Source of the DNA: Tragulus kanchil
Lineage: Eukaryota > Chordata > Mammalia > Artiodactyla > Tragulidae
Reading direction: 5' to 3'
Length of the DNA stretch: 64,000 bases
Assembly (NCBI GenBank): GCA_022376925.1
Contig: JAIOJX010000026.1
Coordinates: 201,166,400 to 201,230,399 of the forward strand
Shown here: positions 11,851 through 24,651 of the stretch, piece after piece
Layout: every line of letters begins with the position of its first letter
Numbering within the stretch: the stretch's first letter is position 1
Notes under the pieces: generated by a model
The model's input: the letters and a program-made list of their open reading frames with translations, nothing else
Told to the model about the DNA's origin: nothing
Database searches by the model: none
Position numbers and translations under genes: made by a program

Positions 11851-14060
11851 GGAATGGTGGGAATAGGGTGTGATGGGTTGCCTTAGATATCTTGATTTGC
11901 TAGTGGTGTCTGTAGGTTTGTAGGTAGAAATATTCACCAGGGAGACAAATTGGAATTTGAAAGAAGGCAGGGCTTTCAAATCAAATGGGAAAAGCTAATG
12001 TATCTATTGTGTTATATGAAGTTTGTAATGAAGGAGATAGCCCAGGAGAGGAGGGAGCCAAGGACAGAATCCAGCTCGAACACCAGCTATTGGTAATTAA
12101 GGGATAGTAGGTGAAGGGAAGGGCTTCGCAGCTGGTGCTAGTGGTAAAGAACTCGCCTGCCAGTGCACAAGACAGTAACAGACCAGGTTCGATCCCTGGG
12201 TCAGGAAGATCTCCTGGACTCAGAAATGGCAACCCACTCCAGTATTCTTGCCTGAGAATCCCAAAGATAGAGGTGCCTGGTGGACTCCATAGAGTCACAG
12301 AGTCAGGCGAGACCGAAGTGACTGAGCACACGACGCAGGCGAAGGGAAGAAGATTAAGAAAGAATCATCAAAGAAGCAGGAAAGAAAAAAATGGCCTGGA
12401 AGCCAGGGGAAAAGTGGTTCACAGTGGGTCCAGTCAGAAGTGTCAGGAAGAGCCAGGCAGGTGGGGTCTTAGCTTGTGGTCACCAGAGGAGCTGGCATCC
12501 GAGCACCAGTGTCAGGGATTCACTCTACTGTGACAAGGACTGACAAGTAGAAACGGACTACAGCAAGTGAACCCATAGACATCATTCCCAGAGCTTCACT
12601 TGACGACAGAAAAAGTGAAGGTGTGGCTGGAGGGAGACCTGGTTCCAGGATTGATTTTGTAAATACTGCAACAACATAGAGTTACATCCTAAGGCATCAG
12701 AGCCAAAAGGACAGGTTCAGGATGAAGGTAGCTGAAGACAGTACACATGAATCTTAGATGAAGCAGAAGGTTTTTATTGGAAAGACAGGTTGACAGGTCA
12801 GTCTTGGCTTAAAACAGTGGTTCCCTACTGAGGGTGATTTTGCCTCTCAGGAGACATCTGGCAATGCCTGGAAAAATTCCTGCCAGTATCAGCAAGGGAT
12901 AGGGTATTACTGACATCTAGTGGGACACAGAGGTGGCCAGACATTCTTCACATAGGAATGGTGGGAATAGGGTGTGATGGGTTGCCTTAGATATCTTGAT
13001 TTGCTAGTGGTGTCTGTAGGTTTGTAGGTAGAAATATTCACCAGGGAGACAAATTGGAATTTGAAAGAAGGCAGGGCTTTCAAATCAAATGGGAAAAGCT
13101 AATGTATCTATTGTGTTATATGAAGTTTGTAATGAAGGAGATAGCCCAGGAGAGGAGGGAGCCAAGGACAGAATCCAGCTCGAACACCAACTATTGGTAA
13201 TTAAGGGATAGTAGGTGAAGGGAAGGGCTTCGCAGCTGGTGCTAGTGGTAAAGAACTCGCCTGCCAGTGCACAAGACAGTAACAGACCAGGTTCGATCCC
13301 TGGGTCAGGAAGATCTCCTGGACTCAGAAATGGCAACCCACTCCAGTATTCTTGCCTGAGAATCCCAAAGATAGAGGTGCCTGGTGGACTCCATAGAGTC
13401 ACAGAGTCAGGCGAGACCGAAGTGACTGAGCACACGACGCAGGCGAAGGGAAGAAGATTAAGAAAGAATCATCAAAGAAGCAGGAAAGAAAAAAATGGCC
13501 TGGAAGCCAGGGGAAAAGTGGTTCACAGTGGGTCCAGTCAGAAGTGTCAGGAAGAGCCAGGCAGGTGGGGTCTTAGCTTGTGGTCACCAGAGGAGCTGGC
13601 ATCCGAGCACCAGTGTCAGGGATTCACTCTACTGTGACAAGGACTGACAAGTAGAAACGGACTACAGCAAGTGAACCCATAGACATCATTCCCAGAGCTT
13701 CACTTGACGACAGAAAAAGTGAAGGTGTGGCTGGAGGGAGACCTGGTTCCAGGATTGATTTTGTAAATACTGCAACAACATAGAGTTACATCCTAAGGCA
13801 TCAGAGCCAAAAGGACAGGTTCAGGATGAAGGTAGCTGAAGACAGTACACATGAATCTTAGATGAAGCAGAAGGTTTTTATTGGAAAGACAGGTTGACAG
13901 GTCAGTCTTGGCTTAAAACAGTGGTTCCCTACTGAGGGTGATTTTTGCCTCTCAGGAGACATCTGGCAATGCCTGGAAAAATTCCTGCCAGTATCAGCAA
14001 GGGATAGGGGTATTACTGACATCTAGTGGGACACAGAGGTGGCCAGACATCTTCACATAC
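11851..14060. repeat. Local tandem duplication D5 (11851-12954 / 12955-14060)
   Basis: Head-to-tail repeat, unit 1104 bp, no spacer. Each unit holds the same Bov-A-type SINE with the same target-site duplication and part of an old MER DNA transposon. Differences are a few bases, such as a T-run and a G-run near the end. Confidence 0.95.
12121..12336 (+). mobile_element. Bov-tA/Bov-A2-type SINE (repeated at 13225-13440)
   Basis: tRNA-like head (GGTTCGATCCCTGGGTC) followed by the Bov-A core (CAACCCACTCCAGTATTC). It is flanked by AGGTGAAGGGAA and AGGCGAAGGGAA, a target-site duplication. The duplicate in D5 has the same flanks, so it is one insertion event seen twice. Confidence 0.82.
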
Positions 14061-14110
14061 CCAGGACAGCCCCCTCCACAAAGGAGTGGATTGTCTGACC
14101 ATGCTGAGCA
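13917..14110. mobile_element. MER-family hAT-Charlie remnant (partial copy at 12813-12954)
   Basis: GTGGTTCCCTACTGAGGGTG, TCTGGCAATGCCTGG and CATCTAGTGGGACACAG are typical of a short non-autonomous hAT element. The first copy is truncated by the D5 boundary. Confidence 0.55.
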
Positions 14111-14945
14111 TAGACAGAACACCTCCAGCACAGGTAAATATGAAAGAGGTTGTAGGTCAGTTGATAGCATGGAAGTCTAGAAATTAAGGATATTTCTGTT
14201 CTCCAAAACAGAAAATAGAGTCTACTTCCAAAGTGAGGGTCACAGGAGTATGATAGGAAGGACAGTGACTGTTGGAATACCTGTAAGGACAGCAGGAGCA
14301 GGGCTCAGCAGGGACAAATAAAGAGACTCCCAAGTGGTTCCTGAGTAGCTACTGATTGGATACCAGAAGAGCCTTGGCGGCACCATTTTGTGTGGTTGGG
14401 CATTTCCTCCATAATGTATGGCACCTAGGCCTGGCAGTGGAGAAGGCAGATTTTAGTCTGAGGCATAATTGGAGGTGTGGTGGGTGTGGCGGAAAACAAG
14501 AGGAGAAGAGATTTGATAGCATTGGTCAGTCACCCACTATGGAGGATCAGCCACATCAGAAAGGACGTGAAATCCGGAGAAGACTGGCAGTCTCAGCAAG
14601 GTTTCAGCCAGCCACCCAGACCCGTTGACAGCATAGCGTGAAGTAGGAAAGGAGCTAACCAACTGGAACGATGGCCTGAAAATCCAGAAGTTATTCAGTA
14701 TATTTAAATATGTCAGATGCCAAGCAGCTTAAAGTTATGATAAATCCATAGAGTCGTGTATAAGAGCTGGAGTAAAATCGATGGACATGTTATTAGAGTA
14801 GAGCTGGTCAAGGAATTAGAAACCAGAGTTGTTGGTTGGATAAGTTGTTCTCTTGGATGTTAAAATTCCAGGACAGCCCTAAGAGCTGGGAGGAAGAGAA
14901 CACTGGTGAACCAGGAGCTAAAGTTCTTAATTCTTGTGTTAGAGC

Positions 14946-15345
14946 AGGTATCTCAACTTGGGCTTCACATTAAAGTCACCTGAGAAATTGTAATAAATAA
15001 ATAAATAAAAGCCTGTATTCATCCTCTGGTGCCTCAGATGGTAAACAATCTGCCTGCAATGCAGGAGAGCTGGGTTCAGTCCCTTTGTTGGGAAAGTCCC
15101 TTTGAGAAGGAAACGGCTATCCACCCTAGTATTCTTGCCTGGAGAATCCCATGGACAGAGGACCCTGGCTGGCTACAGACCATGGGGTCACAAAGAGTTG
15201 GACATAACCGAGCGACTTTCACTTCCCGCTTTCTCACACCCACGGGTTAATTTAATTGAACTGGAATGGGACCTTGGCATGAACAGATTGCAAAAGCTTT
15301 CCAGATTGTAATGTATAGCCAGTATTGAAAACCATTGTGTTGGAA
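14946..15345. mobile_element. MER5A-like hAT remnant split by Bov-tA
   Basis: CTTGGGCTTCACATTAAAGTC and CACCTGAGAAATTG on the left and GAAAACCATTGTGTTGG on the right resemble the two ends of MER5A. The middle is occupied by the Bov-tA SINE at 15019. Confidence 0.55.
15019..15229 (+). mobile_element. Bov-tA SINE inside a MER5A-like element
   Basis: GCCTCAGATGGTAAACAATC head, then CTAGTATTCTTGCCTGGAG and CATGGGGTCACAAAGAG, characteristic of Bov-tA. It splits an older hAT-type remnant (14946-15345). Confidence 0.8.
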
Positions 15346-15466
15346 TGACCACAAAATCCAAAGGTAACAGCTGCAAAGATAAATTGCGGGTGTTATAGCC
15401 AGATGTCAGGTACTCAAGGAGGAGCACTGTTAAAGTACAGTGTAACAACCTAAAATAAAGAGGAGG

Positions 15467-17725
15467 CCAGTGTTAACTCCAGCCCCCGTGGTTCATGGTT
15501 GGCTTATGTGTGAACAAACAGCTTGTGCTGCGGAGAACTGAAACAAAAACAATTCTTGGTGAAACCCTAGTTTTAAATCCAGCAAGGACTTAGGGCAGTG
15601 GTTGCTTGTAACAGTATGGATACTGCAGTGGATACAGCTGCAAGGATTGGCATGGACTCTGGGGATGGGCAAAGGCCACATGTGTAATAGTATCCACTGT
15701 TTGGAATTCACCGTATTTGAGAATTTAGGAAGATGCTGATACAAATTTAACCTAAAGACATAATGTGGTGAACACATTTGTAACATTGGCACGCAGCTGT
15801 TGGAACAGGTTTGTAGTCTATGTCAGGAACTGGATGAGATGCTTTGAAAGAGACAGAGTTTGGTTGTAATACCTTATTTGTATTCCCCCCTTTTGCATCA
15901 GACTGATCTTTGAAACTGGGTTGTCAGCACCCCTAACTTTGTGTGTTCCTGTCCAACAGCCTTGAGCTATTTCTGCCTCAGCCAGAAGAGTTCCAGGGAA
16001 CTCTGTCAGTGACTCACTGGCTGCCTCTTCCTGACACACCTGTGCTCATGTGACTGGAGACCTCGCCCCTGCCTCTAAGACCCCAGTTCTCACTGCCTGT
16101 GCCACGCCTCTCCTTCGCAGAGCTCGAGCACCATAGCCTTAGTCTAAACTGGGATTGATTTTCTAATCTCCTGTGCCTTTTCTTCTCACAGACTGATCTG
16201 CATGCTTGAAATAGACCTTTCCATTCGTACCCCAAAAGATAGTTCTTCAGATTCCCAACTTGACCCTTGAGGTCCACTTCAGGCTCTCCCACTGCTGCCC
16301 AAACCCTAATTCTAATAGGTCCCAAAGAGCTTGTAGATATGCATGTAGAACATTTTAAAACATAAGCAGTTTGCAAGGAAGTTGCAGAGGATAGGAATAC
16401 ATTAAGGAAAGAGAGTAGAAAAATTCTCCTGGAGAAAATGGAAATCGAATAAGGCTTTCAGGCTTAAGATGCAGGAATTTCTTTGATTAAAGAACATGAT
16501 TTGATCTGCTTTATCTGATTCCATAGATTAGAATCTTACATACATGTATTTATCTTTACATGTACCACCAGTATAGTTGGACACTGTTCTTTTTCATAAA
16601 ACCAGTGTTAACTCCAGCCCCGTGGTTCATGGTTGGTTTATGTGTGAACAAACAGCTTGTGCTGCGGAGAACTGAAACAAAAACAATTCTTGGTGAAACC
16701 CTAGTTTTAAATCCAGCAAGGACTTAGGGCAGTGGTTGCTTGTAACAGTATGGATACTGCAGTGGATACAGCTGCAAGGATTGGCATGGACTCTGGGGAT
16801 GGGCAAAGGCCACATGTGTAATAGTATCCACTGTTTGGAATTCACTGTATTTGAGAATTTAGGAAGATGCTGATACAAATTTAACCTAAAGACATAATGT
16901 GGTGAACACATTTGTAACATTGGCACGCAGCTGTTGGAACAGGTTTGTAGTCTATGTCAGGAACTGGATGAGATGCTTTGAAAGAGACAGAGTTTGGTTG
17001 TAATACCTTATTTGTATTCCCCCCTTTTGCATCAGACTGATCTTTGAAACTGGGTTGTCAGCACCCCTAACTTTGTGTGTTCCTGTCCAACAGCCTTGAG
17101 CTATTTCTGCCTCAGCCAGAAGAGTTCCAGGGAACTCTGTCAGTGACTCACTGGCTGCCTCTTCCTGACACACCTGTGCTCATGTGACTGGAGACCTCGC
17201 CCCTGCCTCTAAGACCCCAGTTCTCACTGCCTGTGCCACGCCTCTCCTTCGCAGAGCTCGAGCACCATAGCCTTAGTCTAAACTGGGATTGATTTTCTAA
17301 TCTCCTGTGCCTTTTCTTCTCACAGACTGATCTGCATGCTTGAAATAGACCTTTCCATTCGTACCCCAAAAGATAGTTCTTCAGATTCCCAACTTGACCC
17401 TTGAGGTCCACTTCAGGCTCTCCCACTGCTGCCCAAACCCTAATTCTAATAGGTCCCAAAGAGCTTGTAGATATGCATGTAGAACATTTTAAAACATAAG
17501 CAGTTTGCAAGGAAGTTGCAGAGGATAGGAATACATTAAGGAAAGAGAGTAGAAAAATTCTCCTGGAGAAAATGGAAATCGAATAAGGCTTTCAGGCTTA
17601 AGATGCAGGAATTTCTTTGATTAAAGAACATGATTTGATCTGCTTTATCTGATTCCATAGATTAGAATCTTACATACATGTATTTATCTTTACATGTACC
17701 ACCAGTATAGTTGGACACTGTTCTT
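15467..17725. repeat. Local duplication D6 (15467-16591 / 16602-17725)
   Basis: Direct repeat, offset 1135 bp, spacer 10 bp. Intronic sequence without a recognised gene. Differences are a handful of single bases and one C-run length. Confidence 0.94.
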
Positions 17726-18404
17726 CGTATGTTTTGGATAAAACATAAAGAATGATCTTAATTTTATTTGAAAGAGCCTGGAAAACAATGTGGTCCCAGG
17801 TAATCAGAATGCATTGAGTCCACTCTGAGGCACAAACAGCCAGCCCTTGAGAAATGTGTAATTGGGCTTCCTTAGCACCTGGCATAGTTGCTTTTCTTCA
17901 GTTTGGTTTCTTTATCAGACTATGTATGGTTTGATTTTTATCAAGATCCTGCCTTATAAACCTACCGCAAATTCTATCAGATGTTCAATTTCATGTGCAA
18001 GTTTTCTTTTTATTATCAAGTATAACTTTAAAAAAAAAGGATGTGAAACATGATCTCTGATAAGTGACAGGAATTGGGAGGGGTGGTTAGAGGGTGATCC
18101 TACGTTCATAGAATCATGTAATTAGTGACGTGAAAGGAACCTTAGGGATCAACCTTGGCAATTCTAGTCAGCTCCTTCCTGTAGATGAGGACGTCAAGAT
18201 AGATCCAGAAAGGTTATGAGTTCACTCAGAACAACCCTCCTGGTGGGGGCCCAGCCTCCGTTCTCAGGCCAGTGCCCTTTTCTTCCACTACCCCATCAGC
18301 AACACAGGCAGAGAGCTGTTACCTGCACAGCTAGCTGTGTTTGGCATCACACTGCGCCCCTCCCCCTTTTTTAAAAGATTTTTGCCCCCATCTTGCCTCT
18401 TTTA

Positions 18405-18645
18405 TATATATATTTTTTTTCATCCATGTTTTTTATTGTTTGGCATGTGTGGGCCTCCCACTGCAGTGGCCTCTCCCACTACAGAGCACCAGCTCTGGGT
18501 GCATGTGCTCCAGAGCTCTGGCTCACAATTGGACACACTGGTTTGGCCGCTCTGCAGCACGCAGGATCTTCCAGGGCCAGGGATCAAACCAGTGCCTCTT
18601 GAACTGCAAGCCAAACTCTACCCACTGGACCACCAGGGAAACCCC
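18405..18645 (-). mobile_element. CHR-like SINE, antisense, older
   Basis: Reverse complement of the same SINE family, ending in CCACCAGGGAAACCCC. More diverged than the copy at 1987. The D7 duplication repeats only its final stretch (19715-19760). Confidence 0.75.
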
Positions 18646-20809
18646 ACCCTGCCCCCTTTTTAATATAATTTATCTATTTATGACTGTGCTGGGTCTTCCT
18701 TGCTGCTCAGGCTTTTCTCTAGTTGTGGAGAGCAGGACTGTTGTCCAGCTGAGGTGGGCAGCCTTCTCATGGTGATGGCTTCTCGTGTTGAGGAGCAGGG
18801 GCTCCAGGGTGCATGGGCTCCAGCAGCTGTGTCACGTGGACTCAGTAGCTTCAGCTCCCAAGCTCTAGAGCATAGGCGCAATCATTTTGGCACACAGGGT
18901 TAGTTGCTTCGATCTTCCCGGATCAGGGATGGAATCCATGTCTCCTTGATTGGCAGGTGGATTCCTAACCAATGAGCAAGGCAGGCCCTCACATTGTTTT
19001 CTCACATCCCTTTTATGTTTGTTTCACTGTACCCTGTATTCACATGGCAGTCTTTAGAACTGTATTGTCTGTGCTTCTTAAGCAAAAAGGAAAGAAAACC
19101 CCATCAGTAGTTTTGTTTTTTTTAATTATTTCTATTCATACAATAAAACAAGAAGTAAAATTATATCTTTTGGCACCTGCTGAGTCTTCTAAGTCCTTCC
19201 AAGTGAAACACACCTGTTCTGTCGCTTAATGTACCAAGCACCTTCCAACATTCATCTGGTTCATTGAGATGTTAGCAGGTGATGGCAACATTTGGCTCTT
19301 CCACTGCAAGAGGTGGGGATGAGTCTTGCATTCCTATATATAAACAAAAAGAAAATTCAGAAGGAGAAATCAGGGATGCAATCCCATTCACCATTGCATT
19401 CAAAAGAATAAAATATCTAGGAATAAATCTACCTAAAGAGACAAAAGAACTGTACACAGAAAATTACAAGACACTAATGAAAAAAATCAAAGATGACATA
19501 AACAGATAGAGAGATGTTCCATATTCCTGGGTCAGAAGAATCAATATCGTGAAAATGACCATATTGTCAAATATCATCTACAGAGTCAATGCGATTCCTA
19601 TCAAATTACCAGTGACATTCTTCACAGAACTAGACCAAAATATAGCACAGTTCATGTGAAAACACAAAAAGACCCTGGATAGCTAAAGCAATCTTGCACT
19701 GTACTAAAAAAATGGAACTGCAAGCCAAACTCTACCCACTGGACCACCAGGGAAACCCCACCCTGCCCCCTTTTTAATATAATTTATCTATTTATGACTG
19801 TGCTGGGTCTTCCTTGCTGCTCAGGCTTTTCTCTAGTTGTGGAGAGCAGGACTGTTGTCCAGCTGAGGTGGGCAGCCTTCTCATGGTGATGGCTTCTCGT
19901 GTTGAGGAGCAGGGGCTCCAGGGTGCATGGGCTCCAGCAGCTGTGTCACGTGGACTCAGTAGCTTCAGCTCCCAAGCTCTAGAGCATAGGCGCAATCATT
20001 TTGGCACACAGGGTTAGTTGCTTCGATCTTCCCGGATCAGGGATGGAATCCATGTCTCCTTGATTGGCAGGTGGATTCCTAACCAATGAGCAAGGCAGGC
20101 CCTCACATTGTTTTCTCACATCCCTTTTATGTTTGTTTCACTGTACCCTGTATTCACATGGCAGTCTTTAGAACTGTATTGTCTGTGCTTCTTAAGCAAA
20201 AAGGAAAGAAAACCCCATCAGTAGTTTTGTTTTTTTTAATTATTTCTATTCATACAATAAAACAAGAAGTAAAATTATATCTTTTGGCACCTGCTGAGTC
20301 TTCTAAGTCCTTCCAAGTGAAACACACCTGTTCTGTCGCTTAATGTACCAAGCACCTTCCAACATTCATCTGGTTCATTGAGATGTTAGCAGGTGATGGC
20401 AACATTTGGCTCTTCCACTGCAAGAGGTGGGGATGAGTCTTGCATTCCTATATATAAACAAAAAGAAAATTCAGAAGGAGAAATCAGGGATGCAATCCCA
20501 TTCACCATTGCATTCAAAAGAATAAAATATCTAGGAATAAATCTACCTAAAGAGACAAAAGAACTGTACACAGAAAATTACAAGACACTAATGAAAAAAA
20601 TCAAAGATGACATAAACAGATAGAGAGATGTTCCATATTCCTGGGTCAGAAGAATCAATATCGTGAAAATGACCATATTGTCAAATATCATCTACAGAGT
20701 CAATGCGATTCCTATCAAATTACCAGTGACATTCTTCACAGAACTAGACCAAAATATAGCACAGTTCATGTGAAAACATAAAAAGACCCCGGATAGCTAA
20801 AGCAATCTT
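18601..20809. repeat. Local duplication D7 (18601-19695 / 19715-20809)
   Basis: Direct repeat, offset 1114 bp. Copy boundaries fall inside a CHR-like SINE on the left and inside an L1 ORF2 fragment on the right. Its right end overlaps the left end of D8 (from 20785). Confidence 0.94.
18660..18990 (-). mobile_element. ART2/CHR-type SINE, antisense (repeated at 19774-20104)
   Basis: Matches the cetartiodactyl element recognised by GGGTCTTCCTTGCTGC, TTCTCTAGTTG and the terminal cloverleaf-derived part with GGATCAGGG. Diverged and old. It sits next to the CHR-like SINE at 18405 and is carried again by D7. Confidence 0.7.
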
Positions 20810-22749
20810 GAGAAAGAAGAGTGGAGCTGGAGGGATCATCCTCCCTAGCATCAGACTGTACTATAAAGCAACAGTCATCAAGACAGTTTGGTACTGGCAC
20901 AAAAACAGAAATATAGACCAATGGAACAAGATAGAGAACCCAGAGATAAACTCATACACATATGGGTACCTTATTTTTGACAAAGGAGGCAAAAATATAC
21001 AATGGGACAAACATATGCTCTTCAACAAATGGTGCTGGGAAAATTGGAAAGCTACATGCAAAAAAAAAAAATGCAGGACTTCCTCTGGTGGTCCAGTGGG
21101 TAAGGACACCACCTTGCAGTGCAAGGGGCACCGGTTCGATCCCTGGCCTGGGAAGATCCCACGTGCGGCGGAGCGGCTGGACCCATGTGTCCAATGACCA
21201 AGCCGGAGCTCTGGAGCGCATGTGCCCAGAGCCGGAGCTCTGCAGCGACAGACGCCACCGCGATGGGATGCCCACAGGAGCCAAAGAACAAAGACAGATG
21301 AAAATGGAGAAATGAAAGACCAATAGAAGTGGCCCGCCCGCTCCCCTCCCTCCCCAACCCGACCACCGCCCAAAAAATTAAAAAAAAAAAAAAAAAAGCA
21401 GTTGGAACATTCCCTAACACCATACACAAAGATAAACTCAAAATGGATTAAAGACCTAAATGTAAGACCAGAAACCCTAAAACTCTTACAGGAGAATATA
21501 GGCAAAACACTCAAGGACATAAATCAAAACAAGATCTTCTGTGACCCACCGACTAGAATAATGGAAATAAAAACAAACATGTGGAAAAAAAATAAACATG
21601 TGGGACCTAATGAAACTTAAAAACTTCTGCATAGGAAAAGAAACTACAAACAAGGTGATCAGATACCCCACAGAATGGGAGAAAATCTTAGCAAACAAAA
21701 CAACTGACAAAGAATAATTTCAAAAATATACAAGTAACTCAGACAACTCAACATGGAAAATGAAACAAAAGACCCCGGATAGCTAAAGCAATCTTGAGAA
21801 AGAAGAGTGGAGCTGGAGGGATCATCCTCCCTAGCATCAGACTGTACTATAAAGCAACAGTCATCAAGACAGTTTGGTACTGGCACAAAAACAGAAATAT
21901 AGACCAATGGAACAAGATAGAGAACCCAGAGATAAACTCATACACATATGGGTACCTTATTTTTGACAAAGGAGGCAAAAATATACAATGGGACAAACAT
22001 ATGCTCTTCAACAAATGGTGCTGGGAAAATTGGAAAGCTACATGCAAAAAAAAAAAATGCAGGACTTCCTCTGGTGGTCCAGTGGGTAAGGACACCACCT
22101 TGCAGTGCAAGGGGCGCCGGTTCGATCCCTGGCCTGGGAAGATCCCACGTGCGGCGGAGCGGCTGGACCCATGTGTCCAATGACCAAGCCGGAGCTCTGG
22201 AGCGCATGTGCCCAGAGCCGGAGCTCTGCAGCGACAGACGCCACCGCGATGGGATGCCCACAGGAGCCAAAGAACAAAGACAGATGAAAATGGAGAAATG
22301 AAAGACCAATAGAAGTGGCCCGCCCGCTCCCCTCCCTCCCCAACCCGACCACCGCCCAAAAAATTAAAAAAAAAAAAAAAAAATGCAGTTGGAACATTCC
22401 CTAACACCATACACAAAGATAAACTCAAAATGGATTAAAGACCTAAATGTAAGACCAGAAACCCTAAAACTCTTACAGGAGAATATAGGCAAAACACTCA
22501 AGGACATAAATCAAAACAAGATCTTCTGTGACCCACCGACTAGAATAATGGAAATAAAAACAAACATGTGGAAAAAAAATAAACATGTGGGACCTAATGA
22601 AACTTAAAAACTTCTGCATAGGAAAAGAAACTACAAACAAGGTGATCAGATACCCCACAGAATGGGAGAAAATCTTAGCAAACAAAACAACTGACAAAGA
22701 ATAATTTCAAAAATATACAAGTAACTCAGACAACTCAACATGGAAAATG
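20785..22749. repeat. Local duplication D8 (20785-21760 / 21771-22749)
   Basis: Direct repeat, offset 986 bp. Each unit consists of L1 sequence interrupted by the same CHR-like SINE. Copies differ in the SINE poly-A length and in one base of the SINE body (GGCACCGG against GGCGCCGG). Confidence 0.94.
21076..21397 (+). mobile_element. CHR-like SINE inserted into L1 (repeated at 22062-22378)
   Basis: Full-length element starting GGACTTCCTCTGGTGG with the GC-rich tail and poly-A. It interrupts L1 ORF2-derived sequence; the bases A(n)ATGCA flank both sides in the second copy, consistent with a target-site duplication. The insertion therefore post-dates the L1. Confidence 0.83.
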
Positions 22750-23028
22750 CAAACCACCCAATCAAAAAATGAGAAAAAAACCTAAACAGACATCTCTCCA
22801 AAGAAGACTTGTTTGTTACGTTCGACAAATTAACCTGTACCACAGGCATATAGGAGAATGTTCTCAAGCTCACCCCAGAACATTTTCATTGCAGCGTGCT
22901 ATAAATTTATGTCTTATAGAAGGAAGAATATCAGTGCTACCAGGAAGAAAAGGAACTCAGAAGGTTTGATATAAAAAGAAGTGCTCATGACCTTAGTTTC
23001 TTTGTGTTTGGAGTTTTGTTTTGTTTTA

Positions 23029-23293
23029 GTTTTTGGCCACTTCTGTTGGTCTTTCATTTATTTATTTTCATCCATCTTTGTTCTTTGGCCTATATGGGCC
23101 TCCCATCACAGTGGCCTCTGTCATTGCAGAGCACCTGCTCTGGGCACAAGCGCTCCAGAGCTCCAGCTCAGAAGTTGGACACATCGGCCCAGCTGCTCTG
23201 AGGCACGTGGGATCTTCCCAGGCCAGGGATCGAACCGGTGCCCCTTGCACTGCAAGGCGGTGTCCTTACCCACTGGACCACCAGGGAAGCCCC
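23029..23293 (-). mobile_element. CHR-like SINE, antisense
   Basis: Reads GGCCACTTCTGTTGGTCTTT on the + strand and ends CCACCAGGGAAGCCCC, the reverse complement of the family start. It lacks most of the GC-rich tail and poly-A seen in the copies at 21076 and 29507. Confidence 0.8.
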
Positions 23294-24141
23294 ATACCAT
23301 GGAGTTTTTAAGACTTTTTATTTTTCTAACCTAAGCACTAACCTACATCATTCATATACTTGTGGAGGAAAGTTGTCGTTAAAGTTTCTTTTTAAATTTT
23401 TTGTTTAATTTTGATTTATACTATAAAAGTAATAAATGCTCATAGTTTTGAAGATCCAAACAATATAGAATAGAATAAATGAAAACTAAGATTCCTTTGT
23501 CCTGCTAATATTCCTGTTTGCTCTGTTTCTTGCATACCCTGTTAAAGCTGTTATCTGCATGTATAGATACATGTCTATTCATGTCTATTCTTTGTTTTGC
23601 TGAAACTAGGATCATACTTAATAATTTGCTTTCACTAGTGTATCTTGGACTTCTTTTTTTAATTTTGATTTTTTGAAGTAGAGTTGACATACGATTTTAG
23701 TTTCAGGTATGCCACATGGTGATTCAGTATTTAAATATATTATGAAGTGCTCGCCACAGTAAATCTAGTAACCATCTGTCACTATACAAAATTATTACCA
23801 TTTTATTGACTGTAGTCCTTATGCTGTAATTTATTTATTTCATAACTGAAATTTTGTACCTCTTAATTCCCTTCGCCTGTTTCATCCTGCCCTCCACCCC
23901 ACTCTCCTTCCTCCTACAGTTTGCTCTCTGTATCTGAGCCTGTTTTTGTTTTTGTTTGTTCATTTGTTTTGTTTTTTTTTTTAGATTCCACATGTAAGTG
24001 AAATCATAGGAAATTTGTCTTTCTCCATCTTATTTCTCTTAGCATATTACCCTCTAGATCCATCCATGTTTTCACAAATGGCAAGACTTTATTCTTGAAA
24101 TAGAGTTGACATACAGTATTAGTTTGAGTAGTATTCCATTA

Positions 24142-24268
24142 TTGGAGAAGGAAATGGTGACCCACTCCATTATTCCTGCCTGGAGAATCCCATGGACAGA
24201 GGATCCTGGTGGGCTGCAGTCCATGGGGCCACACAGAGTCGGACATGACTAAGGTGACTTAGCACACA
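24142..24268 (+). mobile_element. Bov-A fragment inside antisense L1
   Basis: Only the Bov-A core (GGAGAAGGAAATGG to GGACATGACTAAGG) is present, without the tRNA head. It interrupts L1 sequence that resumes with ATTGCATTACATATACC. Confidence 0.78.
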
Positions 24269-24651
24269 ATATTGCATTACATATACCACACCATCTTCAC
24301 CTGTTCATCTATCAATGGACGCTTAGCTTGCTTCATATTTTGGCTATTATAAATAATGTTGCAGTGAACATAAAGGTACATACATCTTTTTGAATTAGTG
24401 CTTATGTTTTCTTCAAGTAAACACCCAAAAGTAGAATTGCTGAATGACATGGTAATTTTCTCTTTTTAATTTTTCAAGGGATCTCCATACTGTTTTTCCA
24501 CTGTGGCTGTACAAATTTACATTCCCACCAGCAGTACAAGTGGTTTCCTTTTCTCTGAATCCTTGCCAACATTTGTTGTTTTTTATCGTTTTGAGGATAG
24601 CCATTCTGATGGGTGTGAGGTGATACCTCATCATGATTTTGATTTGCATTA

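Larger units (their letters stand above)
19325..22790 (+). mobile_element. L1 ORF2-derived fragment, interrupted and duplicated
   Basis: The sense sequence encodes recognisable L1 ORF2 C-terminal pieces, such as FKRIKYLGINLPKETKEL, with more around 20860-21050 and 21400-21620. All are broken by stops and by the SINE at 21076. After removing the D7 and D8 duplications the element is a single fragment of roughly 1.4 kb, without a 5' region. It is not functional. Confidence 0.82.

Noticed and set aside
20861..21520. Open frame of 219 codons on the minus strand, repeated at 21847-22428
   Set aside because: It is a read-through of an antisense CHR-like SINE and antisense L1 sequence. The repetition comes from D8.
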